IMG/VR virus record: IMGVR_UViG_3300021957_000124 | Location: 1-37,147 of that record | Direction: 5' to 3' (one strand) | Length of the DNA stretch: 37,147 nt | DNA from: a virus | Part shown: positions 29,558 through 37,147 of the stretch, in pieces | Numbering within the stretch: position 1 is the first letter of the stretch | Layout: every line of letters starts with the position of its first letter | Made by a program: the position numbers and the translations under genes | Notes under the pieces: model-generated | Database searches by the model: none | Seen by the model: the letters and a program-made list of their open reading frames with translations, nothing else | Told to the model about the DNA's origin: nothing

Positions 29558-30082
29558 TTAATCTCTCGCTAGTAAACTTTTAGGTTCTGGCATTTCTTCT
29601 ATTTTTTCCTGAATATCTTGTGGTATAACATTGTCAGGAATTTGAGAAGTTTCTTTGGCATTTTTCATCCTATCAAATTTTTCTTTAGCTAACTGTACAC
29701 CCATTACAGAAGGCTCATCTTCTTCTTCGCCACGGTAGATTGTATAATCAATACCAGCTCTTTCTGCCAAGGCCATTAAAATATACGCAGTTGGCTCAAT
29801 GATAAGCATCATTAAATCAGGGTTCCACTTGTTCTGGTTAAAACCTTGAAAGGCTAAAACCTGAACAATATCCATGATAGCACTTCCATCATCAATAGCA
29901 TTCATTAAGCTTACATATGTTTCTTCTTCCGTAACCTTTTCAAAAATAAACTCTGAAGCTTTATGGACAGATGTATATTCAGGAGGCTTACGCCAAGTAG
30001 CTTCTTCTACAGGGACCGTTAACGAAGACCCCGGAATAGGTCTGTCCATTTTAGTTATTACTTTTCTGTATTCTTCATCCAT
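29558..30082 (-). CDS. Conserved late protein of unknown function
   Basis: A 174-residue acidic protein. PIPGSSLTVPVEEATWRKPP, then a helical block (KASEFIFEKV, ETYVSLMNAI, IMDIVQVLAFQGF), then KWNPDLMMLIIEPTAYILMA are segments I recognise from many marine phage genomes, always among virion genes and without known function. The C-terminus is acidic and Pro-rich. Probably a virion or virion-assembly component. Confidence 0.75.
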   Translation of the reverse strand: MDEEYRKVITKMDRPIPGSSLTVPVEEATWRKPPEYTSVHKASEFIFEKVTEEETYVSLMNAIDDGSAIMDIVQVLAFQGFNQNKWNPDLMMLIIEPTAYILMALAERAGIDYTIYRGEEEDEPSVMGVQLAKEKFDRMKNAKETSQIPDNVIPQDIQEKIEEMPEPKSLLARD

Positions 30083-30084
30083 AA

Positions 30085-31137
30085 TTAAGCTGTCCGTGAT
30101 TGCATGAATTGTAAATAAGCAAAAGGATCATAGTTTGAGTAGCCTGATTGATAAGCAGGAGTACCAAACTGCATCCATGAAGTATCTACACCAGCCACTT
30201 GGCGTGTTTGTATGGTAGGAGCGTTGCCAAAGTCTTGTACTTGACCTCGCTGTGGTTGGTAATAATCTTCATCAGTTACTAAGTCTTTACCCTGCTGTGC
30301 TATGTCTATTCCCGACCTTATTGTTCCTAAAGGATCTGCGGAAAAACTTTCTCCTAAACTTGTTTTTGCCTGAGACAAAAGTGAACCCGTTGTTTTTTCA
30401 GAGGGGACTTCCGTAGAAAGATTAGGAAATGTTGCTTTAACCGGGTCTAGATAGCTACTTGTTTTTACAGGCTCAAGGTAATTAGGAAATGGTAATTTTC
30501 CAGACTGATAAGCTTTATCAAAACCCTGTGCGCTAAAGTCCGTACTCATATTAGCGCCTGCTGGAATTACATCTCCCCCAAACTGTGGATTTAACTCACG
30601 CAATGTACTTTCTTTAATACCAACTTCTTTAGAGGCATCTGCAAAAGTAGTGTCTTTACCAAAATTAGTTTGCCCTTTAAAGGGATCAAGAATTTTAGAA
30701 CCTGTATCCATAGTTCTAGACCAAGCACTATCATTACCAAAAAAGTTTGTAGCAGCTCCGTCAATAGTAATACCGGGGATTTTATTCAAGGCTGTTTTAG
30801 CAAAATTACCGACTCCTTCAGTAATAGTACCAAAAACATTTCCTACAGTTCCTGCAAAACTATGAGCTGTTTTTAATACAGTTCCTAAACCTTTAGCTAA
30901 AGCACCTCCTAATCCTGACGTAGCATTAGCAAAATTTAATAGTCCTGCTGAGGCAGTACTTAGTCCATTCATGAGAAAACCAGCCACATGGGGCATGAGA
31001 AAAAACATTCCTATTTGCCCTACAATGCCAAGTTTACCTACAAACTTACCGACTTTACCCACAACTTTTTTAATGCCCCTGCCAATCTTTTTAACAACTT
31101 TCTTAACGCCCTTCCAAAGCTTACTAAAAAATCCCAT
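30085..31137 (-). CDS. Virion protein with cationic amphipathic N-terminus and LysM-like segment
   Basis: A 350-residue protein. Residues 1-37 are a Lys/Gly-rich repeat (FSKLWKGVKKVVKKIGRG and on) that forms a cationic amphipathic helix. Residues 38-115 are Gly/Ala-rich and hydrophobic (GQIGMFFLMPHVAGFLM) and likely membrane-active. Residues 163-198 read like a divergent LysM: TTFADASKEVGIKESTLREL, then NPQFGGDVIPAGANM, suggesting peptidoglycan contact. The C-terminus is Tyr/Gln-rich. Together this suits an ejected protein that crosses the envelope. The LysM assignment is tentative. Confidence 0.7.
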   Translation of the reverse strand: MGFFSKLWKGVKKVVKKIGRGIKKVVGKVGKFVGKLGIVGQIGMFFLMPHVAGFLMNGLSTASAGLLNFANATSGLGGALAKGLGTVLKTAHSFAGTVGNVFGTITEGVGNFAKTALNKIPGITIDGAATNFFGNDSAWSRTMDTGSKILDPFKGQTNFGKDTTFADASKEVGIKESTLRELNPQFGGDVIPAGANMSTDFSAQGFDKAYQSGKLPFPNYLEPVKTSSYLDPVKATFPNLSTEVPSEKTTGSLLSQAKTSLGESFSADPLGTIRSGIDIAQQGKDLVTDEDYYQPQRGQVQDFGNAPTIQTRQVAGVDTSWMQFGTPAYQSGYSNYDPFAYLQFMQSRTA

Positions 31138-31138
31138 C

Positions 31139-34100
31139 CTAAGTTCCTCCCATTGCAGCTATTATTGCAGTAACAATTGAATTTACAGTCCCAGCAGGGC
31201 CTGTGTCACTTTCATTAGCTAAAGCTGTGGCATACAAAGTAGTTCTTCTTTGCTGCTCATTTTCATAACCCTGCCTTAAATAATTTTGTTCATCACTTAA
31301 CTGCTGCCATAACATGTTTTGCTCTGTAGCATTTAACGAAAAAGCTTGTTGAACTGCTAATTGATTTGCAGCATTTTGAGCCGCAGTGTCTATAGTGTTA
31401 GCCTGTCTACGCCACGCAACATTTCCTTGCTCTACTGCCTGTTCATTCGCAGCATTCCATTGCTCTCTTTTAAGTTCATTGTCAGCATTATATTGATCAA
31501 CTTGTGCATTAATCTGAGTATTCATTTTATCAGCTTCTAAAGCATTACCTGCGTCTATAGCAGCCAACCTATTCTTTTCTGAAGCATTGAACTGCGTCAT
31601 GGCGTTAGCCTGTGAAGCATTAAACTGATTCATTGTCTGACCAAGATTAGCCATAAATTGATTTGCTTGCTGCTCAGAGGTAGCATTAAATTGTTTTGAG
31701 GCATTAGTGGCTGCAAAATTAGATAACAAAGTTTGTTGAGCTTGCTGTGAGCTTAACATCGCAGCCTGTTGATCATTATTTAACTCAGCCATATCCATAG
31801 CTAAAAAGTTTCTAGCGTTTTCAATAGACACTTTAGTTAAACTATCAGCCGCTTGTAGATCCATAGAAGCCATTGCAGTAGCATTCTGCATAGCCGCTTG
31901 CTGTTTGTTGTCTAGGTTTTTTATAGTCATTGACTTCATAAATTGACTATTAGCTAATGCCATCTGCTGATTAGCATCAAACTGCTTCATGTCTAAATTA
32001 GCGTCTATTTGAGCATTAAACATAGATGCTTGTTGCTCGTTAGAAAGATTAGTCAAACCCATCTGTTGCGCTAAGTTAGCATTAAGCTGTGCAGCACCCA
32101 TTTTCTTTTCAAACTTTTGAAGCTCTGCAACATTTTCAGCAGTCATAGACTCTGAATCAGCTTTATTAGTTTCAGACAAATTAACTAACCTAATTTTTTC
32201 TTCCATTGAAAGATTAGCAAGGTCTGCCTGTTGAGCAAGTTGCTCGTTCTGAGACATAACAGAAGCAAATGTTTGTAAGTCTGAAAGCCTTCTACTGTTT
32301 TCAGCAGTCATATTAGCTGAATCTGTAGCAGCTTTTTCAGCTAAGTTAGCTAACTCCATTTGCTGCTGGTTAGCCATATTAGCCATGTCCATTTGTTGAG
32401 CCATAGCTGCGTCAGTTTTCTTGAAGTCTACAAGAGTATTTAAATTAGCCAAACGCATTTGCTGATCTGAGGACATGTCAGCTCTATTAGTAGCATTTTT
32501 TTCAGATAATTCTGCTAACTCACTTTTTAGCCTTACATCAAGATTAGCTTTTTCCATGTCTTGATTTAGTTCTGTTTGTCTTATTGTGCGCTGTACCTTA
32601 GCAGTGTACGTTGCAAGCTTTGACTGCTGTTCCGCAGACATGCTATCTGCATCAGCTCTATTAAGAGCTTCAAGATTTGCAAGCTCTATTTGTTGATCAG
32701 CACTGAAAGTTTGAGATATTGCTTGCTGTTTTAGTTCAGCATTCTTAATACCTATAGTCAGCTTACTATTTAAATTAGCTAACTCTGTTTGTTGTTCTGC
32801 GCTTAAATTTTCAGAAGACGCTTGGTTCATGGCCTGTAAGTTAGCAAGCTGTATACGTTCAGCCCCGCTAAAGTTAGCCAACTCTGTCTGCTGTCTAAAC
32901 TCAGTATTCTGAGCCATGTGCTGTGCTGCTGTTTGAAGCTGTGTAAGTTTAAACCTATTAGCTTCAGTAAAGTTTGCACTGTCTGTAGCAGCTTTATCGG
33001 CTAGCTCGGCTATTTCCATTTGCTGTTCATTAGACATATTAGCTAAGTCCATTTGCTGGCTTAACTGAGCATTAGTCTTTTTAAAGTCTACTAAAGTATC
33101 TATTCTTTTTAAACGCATTTGCTGTTCAGAAGACATGTTAGCGCGAGAAGTAGCGTTCTTTTCTGTTAACTCAGATAACTCAATTTTTAACCTAGAGTCT
33201 AAGTTAACTTCTTCCATACGGTTATTAAGCTCAGTTTGCCGTATAGTGGTTTGAACTTTTGCATTATAAGTAGCTAGTCTAGCTTGCTGCTCACCGCTTA
33301 AACTTTCTGAATCAGCTCTGTTACGAGCTTCTAAATTAGCCAGCTCTGTTTGCTGGGCTATTGAAAATGTCTGAGTAATAACTTGCTGACGCTGTTGAGC
33401 GTTTAAAGCTCCTACCTTTAACTTAGCTTCAAGATTAGCAAGGCGTGTCTGTTGAGCAACATTTAAGTTTTCAGATGATGCTTGATTTTTAGAAGATAAA
33501 TCAGCTAACGCAAACTTTTCTTCGTTACTAAAATTAGCAAGCTCTGTCTGTTGTAATAGCTGAGTGTTTTCAGACATAAACTTAGTATAAGTCTGAAGCC
33601 TTGACAACTCTATTTGATTATCTGTACTAAAGTTAGCTGCGTCTGCGGCTGATCTATCAGCTAACTCAGCCATACGCATTTGCTGATCATTAGAAAGATT
33701 TGCTAAATCCATCTGTTGTGCCATAGCAGCATCAGTCTTTTTAAAATCTACAAGAGTATTAAGACGAGTAAGTCTTTCTTGGTTTTCCGCAGTCATTGAC
33801 TCACTAGCTGCTAAATTCTTTTCTCGTAAGTTAGAAAGCTCTACTTGAATATCAGAACTAAGATTTACCTTTTCCATTTCTTGTTGGAATTCAGCTTTTC
33901 TTGTATTACGATTTATTATAGCCTGATATTCTGTTAATTTAGACTGTTGTTCTGCGCTAAGGTTCTGACCTTCTGCTTGATTTAAAGCTTGAAGATTAGC
34001 TAATTCTATCTGCTGTGAAGCGTTTAGATTCTGTACTGCTGCTTGCTGACGTTGTGTAGACTCTTGCTGCGCTCTTTGCTGTGCCATCTGAGCAGTCATC

Positions 34101-36691
34101 ATTCTAGATTCTTGACCCTGTTGAGCACCAGTTATTACCGCTTGTTGACGAAAAGTACCTTGCTGAACGGCCATTTCTTGGGCCATTTGAGCTGTTTGAG
34201 AAGCTGCTGTTTGAGTATTAGCAAGGTTCTGCATACGAACCTGCATAATCTGCTGAGATTCTGCTAGGTTAGCTTGTTGTTCGTTACTAAGGTTTTGCTG
34301 TGCTCGCTGTTGTAGGGCCTGTGCGTTGCTCTGAGCCATAGGTAGAGCACTTTGAATAATAGCATTAAACAAAGCATCACGGCCTACAGTAGACGCTGAC
34401 ATGCCTCTCTGAGCCATCATTTGCTCTATTTGTGCTACAGCCGGTCTAGCCCACGCAGGAGTCTTACCATCCTCCATACCAGCTAAAAGGTTTTCCATTT
34501 GAACAGATACAAGAGCTTCTTGAGGCATAGCAGCAACAGCAGCATTAACCTTTGGATCTGCTCCACTATCTATTTGAGCTTCTACAGTTGCAGGGTCTTC
34601 TGAAACTGCGGCAGTAATTTCAGGAGGAAGTTCTGCAACAACTTCTGCCATATCAGCAGCAGCCATCGTTCTTTCTTGTCCTGTTATAGCTTGCATTTTA
34701 GAAGCTGCGAACGTAGGTACACCATCAATATTTGCAGCGTTGCCTCTGGCTTTTTCACCTAAAATAGCTTCACGGCCTTCTAAATCAGCAGAAGGAGCAT
34801 CACCTAATTCAGTAGCAATTCTTTGAGCTGCTTCACCCGTAGCTGCTTTACGCTGTCCTACTTTTTGAAAGGTTGGTAATTCTTCTAAGTTTGTAGTTTT
34901 AGCAGCAGCATCAGAAATAGGTTGAGCAGTAAAGGTTTTCCTGTCTGCTAAAGCATCTGCCTGTTCTTGTTTTTGCTGTGATGCAGGTTGAGATAAAATT
35001 TGTTTTGCTTGTTCTGCTTCTCTAGTAGCAAACTGTGCTTGACCTACATCTTTTATTGTTTCTTTAGAAGCATCTGGAACAACATCAACTCCTTTATAAC
35101 TAGCTTGTGCTGCGCTATCTGTAGGTGCACCTGTAACTTGACTTGCTTGTCTTTGGGCTGCTGTTCCTGTTTGTTCTTCTCTTTCTCTATCAAGAGTAAA
35201 AGGATCTAATGCATCTGTTTGCTGTGCTTCTGCTTTAGTTTCTAAGTCTTCTGTTATAGCTTCCCTATCTTTAACGCCAGCAGCCTGTTTAGCTACGTCA
35301 GCAGAGGTCATAGTACCAACACCCTCTGAAATAACACCTTCTCTACTTGCGGCTGGTGCAGTTCCTGCGTCTGCTATACTTTCTTTTTCACCAGCAGCTA
35401 CTTTTTGCATTGCATCATAATCAGATACAGCCGCTTCTTCTTTAGGAGCCATTCCTAAATCTTGTGCTCTTCTCCAAGCAAAGTCACCTTTTTGAACTGC
35501 ACGTTCTTTAATTGCAGGAAATCTTTTCATTACTTCATCTACAGGTATTTCTCTACCCGGAGCAATTTTTCTAAGCTCTGCAATTTCTTCTTCTGACATA
35601 ACAGATAAAACTCTTTCTCTTACATCAGGATCATCAGGATTTTGTACAATGTATTCTTCTGTACTTATTATACCATCTGCATATTCTTTTCTTTTAGGTC
35701 TTTTAGCAGCAGGAATAGCCATAGCCTTTTTTTCTTCAGCGGCATCTCGGGCTGGTGCTTTAGCACGTTCAGTAAGAGACGCTTTACCAGCTTCGGCTTT
35801 TGTAAGAACTGCATCACTTTTAGCACCAGTAGCTGTAGCACTGCTTACTATTTGATCGGCTTCGTAAGTAGATGCTGTAGCGGCTTTAGGAGCTCTCATT
35901 GCTGTAAAATTATTAGAGTTGGTGTTTGTTCTTTTATAAAACTCTTCAGGGCTTAACCTTTCAAAGCGAACATCACCCTCAAAACCCCACCCTGCCTTAT
36001 CAATAACATACATGCCTGATTTTTCATCATACGAGTATTCCATCATTTTTTTAGGAGGGTTGCCAAACACTGGCTGTCGCTTCATAGCATCTTGAATAAC
36101 CGCATCATGATCTACAACTTTTTCACCCATAAGGGCAGCTGTTGCTTTGCTAGTTGTAGAGGTTCCTTTTGTAGCAGAAGCCCCTATAGATGCCTTTGTG
36201 CCTACAGCCGTTTCATCGTCTTCAAATTCAGCAAGTTTTGATATGTCTTCGTCTTGAGTTTGAAAACTTTGACCTCCCATAAAAGGGCTTAAATTGTTAT
36301 AACCTGCTTCTAAGGCCATTTGTGCTGGAGTTCTTTCAAAAGTACTTCCATAAGCATTATAAGAGTAGTTACCTGTTTCAGAATCATAAGTAGCGTCTAT
36401 ACTTTTCTGCGCTAATATTTTATCCAGTGCTTTATTATTAAAAGCCACACCAACTTTATCTACTTTATCAGCCGCAACTTTAAAAGGCTCTGGCTGAATT
36501 GCTAAACTATTTTTTGCAGGATCATCAATTTCAACATCGTCTAGCGGGTCAACAACAGGGCCGACCCATCCGGGACTTCCGGGGCCACGACTAGTAGTAG
36601 TATCGGCTGTAGTTTTAGTTGTCTGAGTCTTACCGCCTGTTTTAAACTTTTTACGCTTCAAAGCAGCTAAGGCTTTATTTTTATTGCTCAT
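31139..36691 (-). CDS. Giant virion protein with about 95 tandem 11-residue repeats
   Basis: An 1850-residue protein. Residues 1-110 start with KRKKFKTGGK and are Thr/Pro-rich. Residues 110-780 are Ala/Glu/Gln/Lys-rich and probably disordered or loosely helical. Residues 783-1827 (DNA 31211-34345) divide without a gap into about 95 blocks of 11 residues, best copies QQMDLANLSND, QQTELANFSNE, QQIELANLQAL; positions 5 and 8 are hydrophobic. Eleven residues per three turns gives a straight, nearly untwisted helix. A higher-order 220-residue repeat is visible. It is likely an internal ejection protein or fibre; a T7-type tail-fibre motif is absent. The last 23 residues are hydrophobic (VNSIVTAIIAAMGG). 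Confidence 0.8.
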   Translation of the reverse strand: MSNKNKALAALKRKKFKTGGKTQTTKTTADTTTSRGPGSPGWVGPVVDPLDDVEIDDPAKNSLAIQPEPFKVAADKVDKVGVAFNNKALDKILAQKSIDATYDSETGNYSYNAYGSTFERTPAQMALEAGYNNLSPFMGGQSFQTQDEDISKLAEFEDDETAVGTKASIGASATKGTSTTSKATAALMGEKVVDHDAVIQDAMKRQPVFGNPPKKMMEYSYDEKSGMYVIDKAGWGFEGDVRFERLSPEEFYKRTNTNSNNFTAMRAPKAATASTYEADQIVSSATATGAKSDAVLTKAEAGKASLTERAKAPARDAAEEKKAMAIPAAKRPKRKEYADGIISTEEYIVQNPDDPDVRERVLSVMSEEEIAELRKIAPGREIPVDEVMKRFPAIKERAVQKGDFAWRRAQDLGMAPKEEAAVSDYDAMQKVAAGEKESIADAGTAPAASREGVISEGVGTMTSADVAKQAAGVKDREAITEDLETKAEAQQTDALDPFTLDREREEQTGTAAQRQASQVTGAPTDSAAQASYKGVDVVPDASKETIKDVGQAQFATREAEQAKQILSQPASQQKQEQADALADRKTFTAQPISDAAAKTTNLEELPTFQKVGQRKAATGEAAQRIATELGDAPSADLEGREAILGEKARGNAANIDGVPTFAASKMQAITGQERTMAAADMAEVVAELPPEITAAVSEDPATVEAQIDSGADPKVNAAVAAMPQEALVSVQMENLLAGMEDGKTPAWARPAVAQIEQMMAQRGMSASTVGRDALFNAIIQSALPMAQSNAQALQQRAQQNLSNEQQANLAESQQIMQVRMQNLANTQTAASQTAQMAQEMAVQQGTFRQQAVITGAQQGQESRMMTAQMAQQRAQQESTQRQQAAVQNLNASQQIELANLQALNQAEGQNLSAEQQSKLTEYQAIINRNTRKAEFQQEMEKVNLSSDIQVELSNLREKNLAASESMTAENQERLTRLNTLVDFKKTDAAMAQQMDLANLSNDQQMRMAELADRSAADAANFSTDNQIELSRLQTYTKFMSENTQLLQQTELANFSNEEKFALADLSSKNQASSENLNVAQQTRLANLEAKLKVGALNAQQRQQVITQTFSIAQQTELANLEARNRADSESLSGEQQARLATYNAKVQTTIRQTELNNRMEEVNLDSRLKIELSELTEKNATSRANMSSEQQMRLKRIDTLVDFKKTNAQLSQQMDLANMSNEQQMEIAELADKAATDSANFTEANRFKLTQLQTAAQHMAQNTEFRQQTELANFSGAERIQLANLQAMNQASSENLSAEQQTELANLNSKLTIGIKNAELKQQAISQTFSADQQIELANLEALNRADADSMSAEQQSKLATYTAKVQRTIRQTELNQDMEKANLDVRLKSELAELSEKNATNRADMSSDQQMRLANLNTLVDFKKTDAAMAQQMDMANMANQQQMELANLAEKAATDSANMTAENSRRLSDLQTFASVMSQNEQLAQQADLANLSMEEKIRLVNLSETNKADSESMTAENVAELQKFEKKMGAAQLNANLAQQMGLTNLSNEQQASMFNAQIDANLDMKQFDANQQMALANSQFMKSMTIKNLDNKQQAAMQNATAMASMDLQAADSLTKVSIENARNFLAMDMAELNNDQQAAMLSSQQAQQTLLSNFAATNASKQFNATSEQQANQFMANLGQTMNQFNASQANAMTQFNASEKNRLAAIDAGNALEADKMNTQINAQVDQYNADNELKREQWNAANEQAVEQGNVAWRRQANTIDTAAQNAANQLAVQQAFSLNATEQNMLWQQLSDEQNYLRQGYENEQQRRTTLYATALANESDTGPAGTVNSIVTAIIAAMGGT
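32432..33751 (-). repeat. Two tandem 660 bp super-repeats inside the giant gene
   Basis: Copies 33751-33092 and 33091-32432 each encode exactly 220 residues beginning VDFKKT. A third start at 32431 keeps the register for about 132 residues, and an upstream partial copy covers the last 88. Because 220 is 20 times 11, the hendecad frame continues through every junction. Confidence 0.9.
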
Positions 36692-36696
36692 AATAT

Positions 36697-36867
36697 CTAC
36701 TCTTTATCTTTTTTAAAAAGTTTCTGGACAGTCTCTGTTTCTAATATTCTAATAAAAGTCCAAATAATGGTTGCTAAAGCAGCTAAAGGTGGTAGCCAAC
36801 CAGCTAACGTACCTACTGTGCCACCGACAGCTATTGCATCTACCACTGCTTTAGTTTCCTCCTGCAT
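36697..36867 (-). CDS. Small holin-like membrane protein
   Basis: A 56-residue frame, MQEETKAVVDAIAVGGTVGT, followed by LAGWLPPLAALATIIWTFIR, one or two membrane segments with a Pro-Pro break, and a charged C-terminus (LFKKDKE). Its ATG overlaps the preceding stop in TAATG. Small proteins with a WLPP-type motif are common in marine phages, often annotated as holin-like. It lies far from the lysis cassette, so a role in virion entry or assembly is equally possible. Confidence 0.7.
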   Translation of the reverse strand: MQEETKAVVDAIAVGGTVGTLAGWLPPLAALATIIWTFIRILETETVQKLFKKDKE

Positions 36868-37028
36868 TATTTTTTAGCCTTTCCAATTACCAGTGCAAAC
36901 ATTTCTAAGAACTTATATAGCTTACCTACTATTTTATCATCTTTTGGCGTAGGAGTTAAAGCCGTGATGGCGCTACAAGCTGTTACAAGGGCCGTTAAAG
37001 CATTAATATAATCTAGTGCATTAGTCAT
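36867..37028 (-). CDS. Small hydrophobic protein of unknown function
   Basis: A 53-residue protein from ATG 37028 (MTNALDYINALTALVTACSA) with GGGAG upstream; the longer frame to 37061 lacks a ribosome site. The N-terminal half is hydrophobic and the C-terminal half is Lys-rich (KIVGKLYKFLEMFALVIGKAKK). It is coupled to the next membrane protein. Function unknown. Confidence 0.65.
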   Translation of the reverse strand: MTNALDYINALTALVTACSAITALTPTPKDDKIVGKLYKFLEMFALVIGKAKK

Positions 37029-37041
37029 ATTGTTTCTCCCT

Positions 37042-37147
37042 CTAAGACGCGGTATAACCATTACCTGCGCTGATAGCTGTATTAACTGCGGTCATGTCTT
37101 CATCACCCCAATCTTCTTTAGCAACCATAAGCTCAAGGTGCTGAGTA
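37042..37147 (-). CDS. 3' end of a late gene cut by the right window edge
   Basis: The last 34 or so residues of an open frame, ending VNTAISAGNGYTAS, enter from the right edge and stop at 37042-37044. It is 13 bp upstream of the next late gene. Too short for identification; context suggests a virion protein. Joining the two window ends would not put this frame in register with the left-edge gene. Confidence 0.6.
   Translation of the reverse strand, partial: TQHLELMVAKEDWGDEDMTAVNTAISAGNGYTAS

Noticed and set aside
34043-35956. Plus-strand frames antisense to the giant virion gene
   Set aside because: They are Leu, Cys and Ser-rich mirror products of the Gln/Ala repeat coding and have no ribosome sites.
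1-37147. Window as a complete circular genome
   Set aside because: The ends share no repeat, joining them breaks both edge genes, and no capsid gene is present.
1-37147. tRNA genes
   Set aside because: I found no cloverleaf-like segment with a T-loop consensus in intergenic space; gaps other than 5322-6484 are too short.

Overview
The window is a segment of a tailed double-stranded DNA phage genome (Caudoviricetes), AT-rich, of the marine T7-like kind that encodes no RNA polymerase of its own in the replication block. The evidence is a T7-type primase-helicase, a T7-type family A DNA polymerase, a T7 endonuclease I-type nuclease, an OB-fold-like single-stranded DNA-binding protein, FAD-dependent thymidylate synthase (ThyX) and a B12-dependent class II ribonucleotide reductase on one strand, with terminase, portal, internal virion proteins, holin and endolysin on the other. 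I see no integrase, repressor, tRNA or transposase, so a lytic life style is likely. The host cannot be read from the sequence; the promoters look like ordinary bacterial sigma-70 sites. The two ends do not overlap and joining them does not keep either edge gene intact, so major capsid and most tail genes must lie outside the window.

Layout. (1) 1-5321, leftward: terminase small subunit, a small HTH-like protein, terminase large subunit, portal, a short gene that overlaps the portal end out of frame, and a virion-assembly gene cut by the left edge. (2) 5322-6484, no protein genes: two back-to-back consensus promoters whose -35 boxes form one inverted repeat, an array of hairpins with an invariant apical part and covarying stems (5452-5706), many further inverted repeats, and four promoter-like elements just before the first early gene. 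(3) 6485-21585, rightward: small early genes including an AT-hook protein and an HhH protein, a DUF932-like gene, several microproteins, thyX, then a consensus promoter and the replication operon (ssb, primase-helicase, polymerase, winged-helix protein, three nucleases, DUF3310 protein, ribonucleotide reductase). Most of these genes are translationally coupled through ATGA or TAATG overlaps. (4) 21588-37147, leftward: small basic proteins, lysis genes (M15 endolysin, 3TM holin, small membrane proteins), four large or medium internal virion proteins, and a 1850-residue protein whose C-terminal 1045 residues are about 95 unbroken 11-residue repeats.

How it works together. Host polymerase probably starts at the divergent promoters near 5350-5400: leftward into packaging genes and rightward through a roughly 1 kb structured leader into early genes. 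The replication operon is reinforced by its own promoter at 12083-12111. ThyX and the class II reductase supply dNTPs, the nucleases degrade or resolve DNA, and the leftward late block builds the virion and lyses the cell. The two transcription units meet tail to tail at 21585/21588 with only 2 bp between stop codons.

The most unusual parts are the hairpin array in the rightward leader, the TTGACA-N14/15-TGCYA element family, and the giant hendecad-repeat virion protein.
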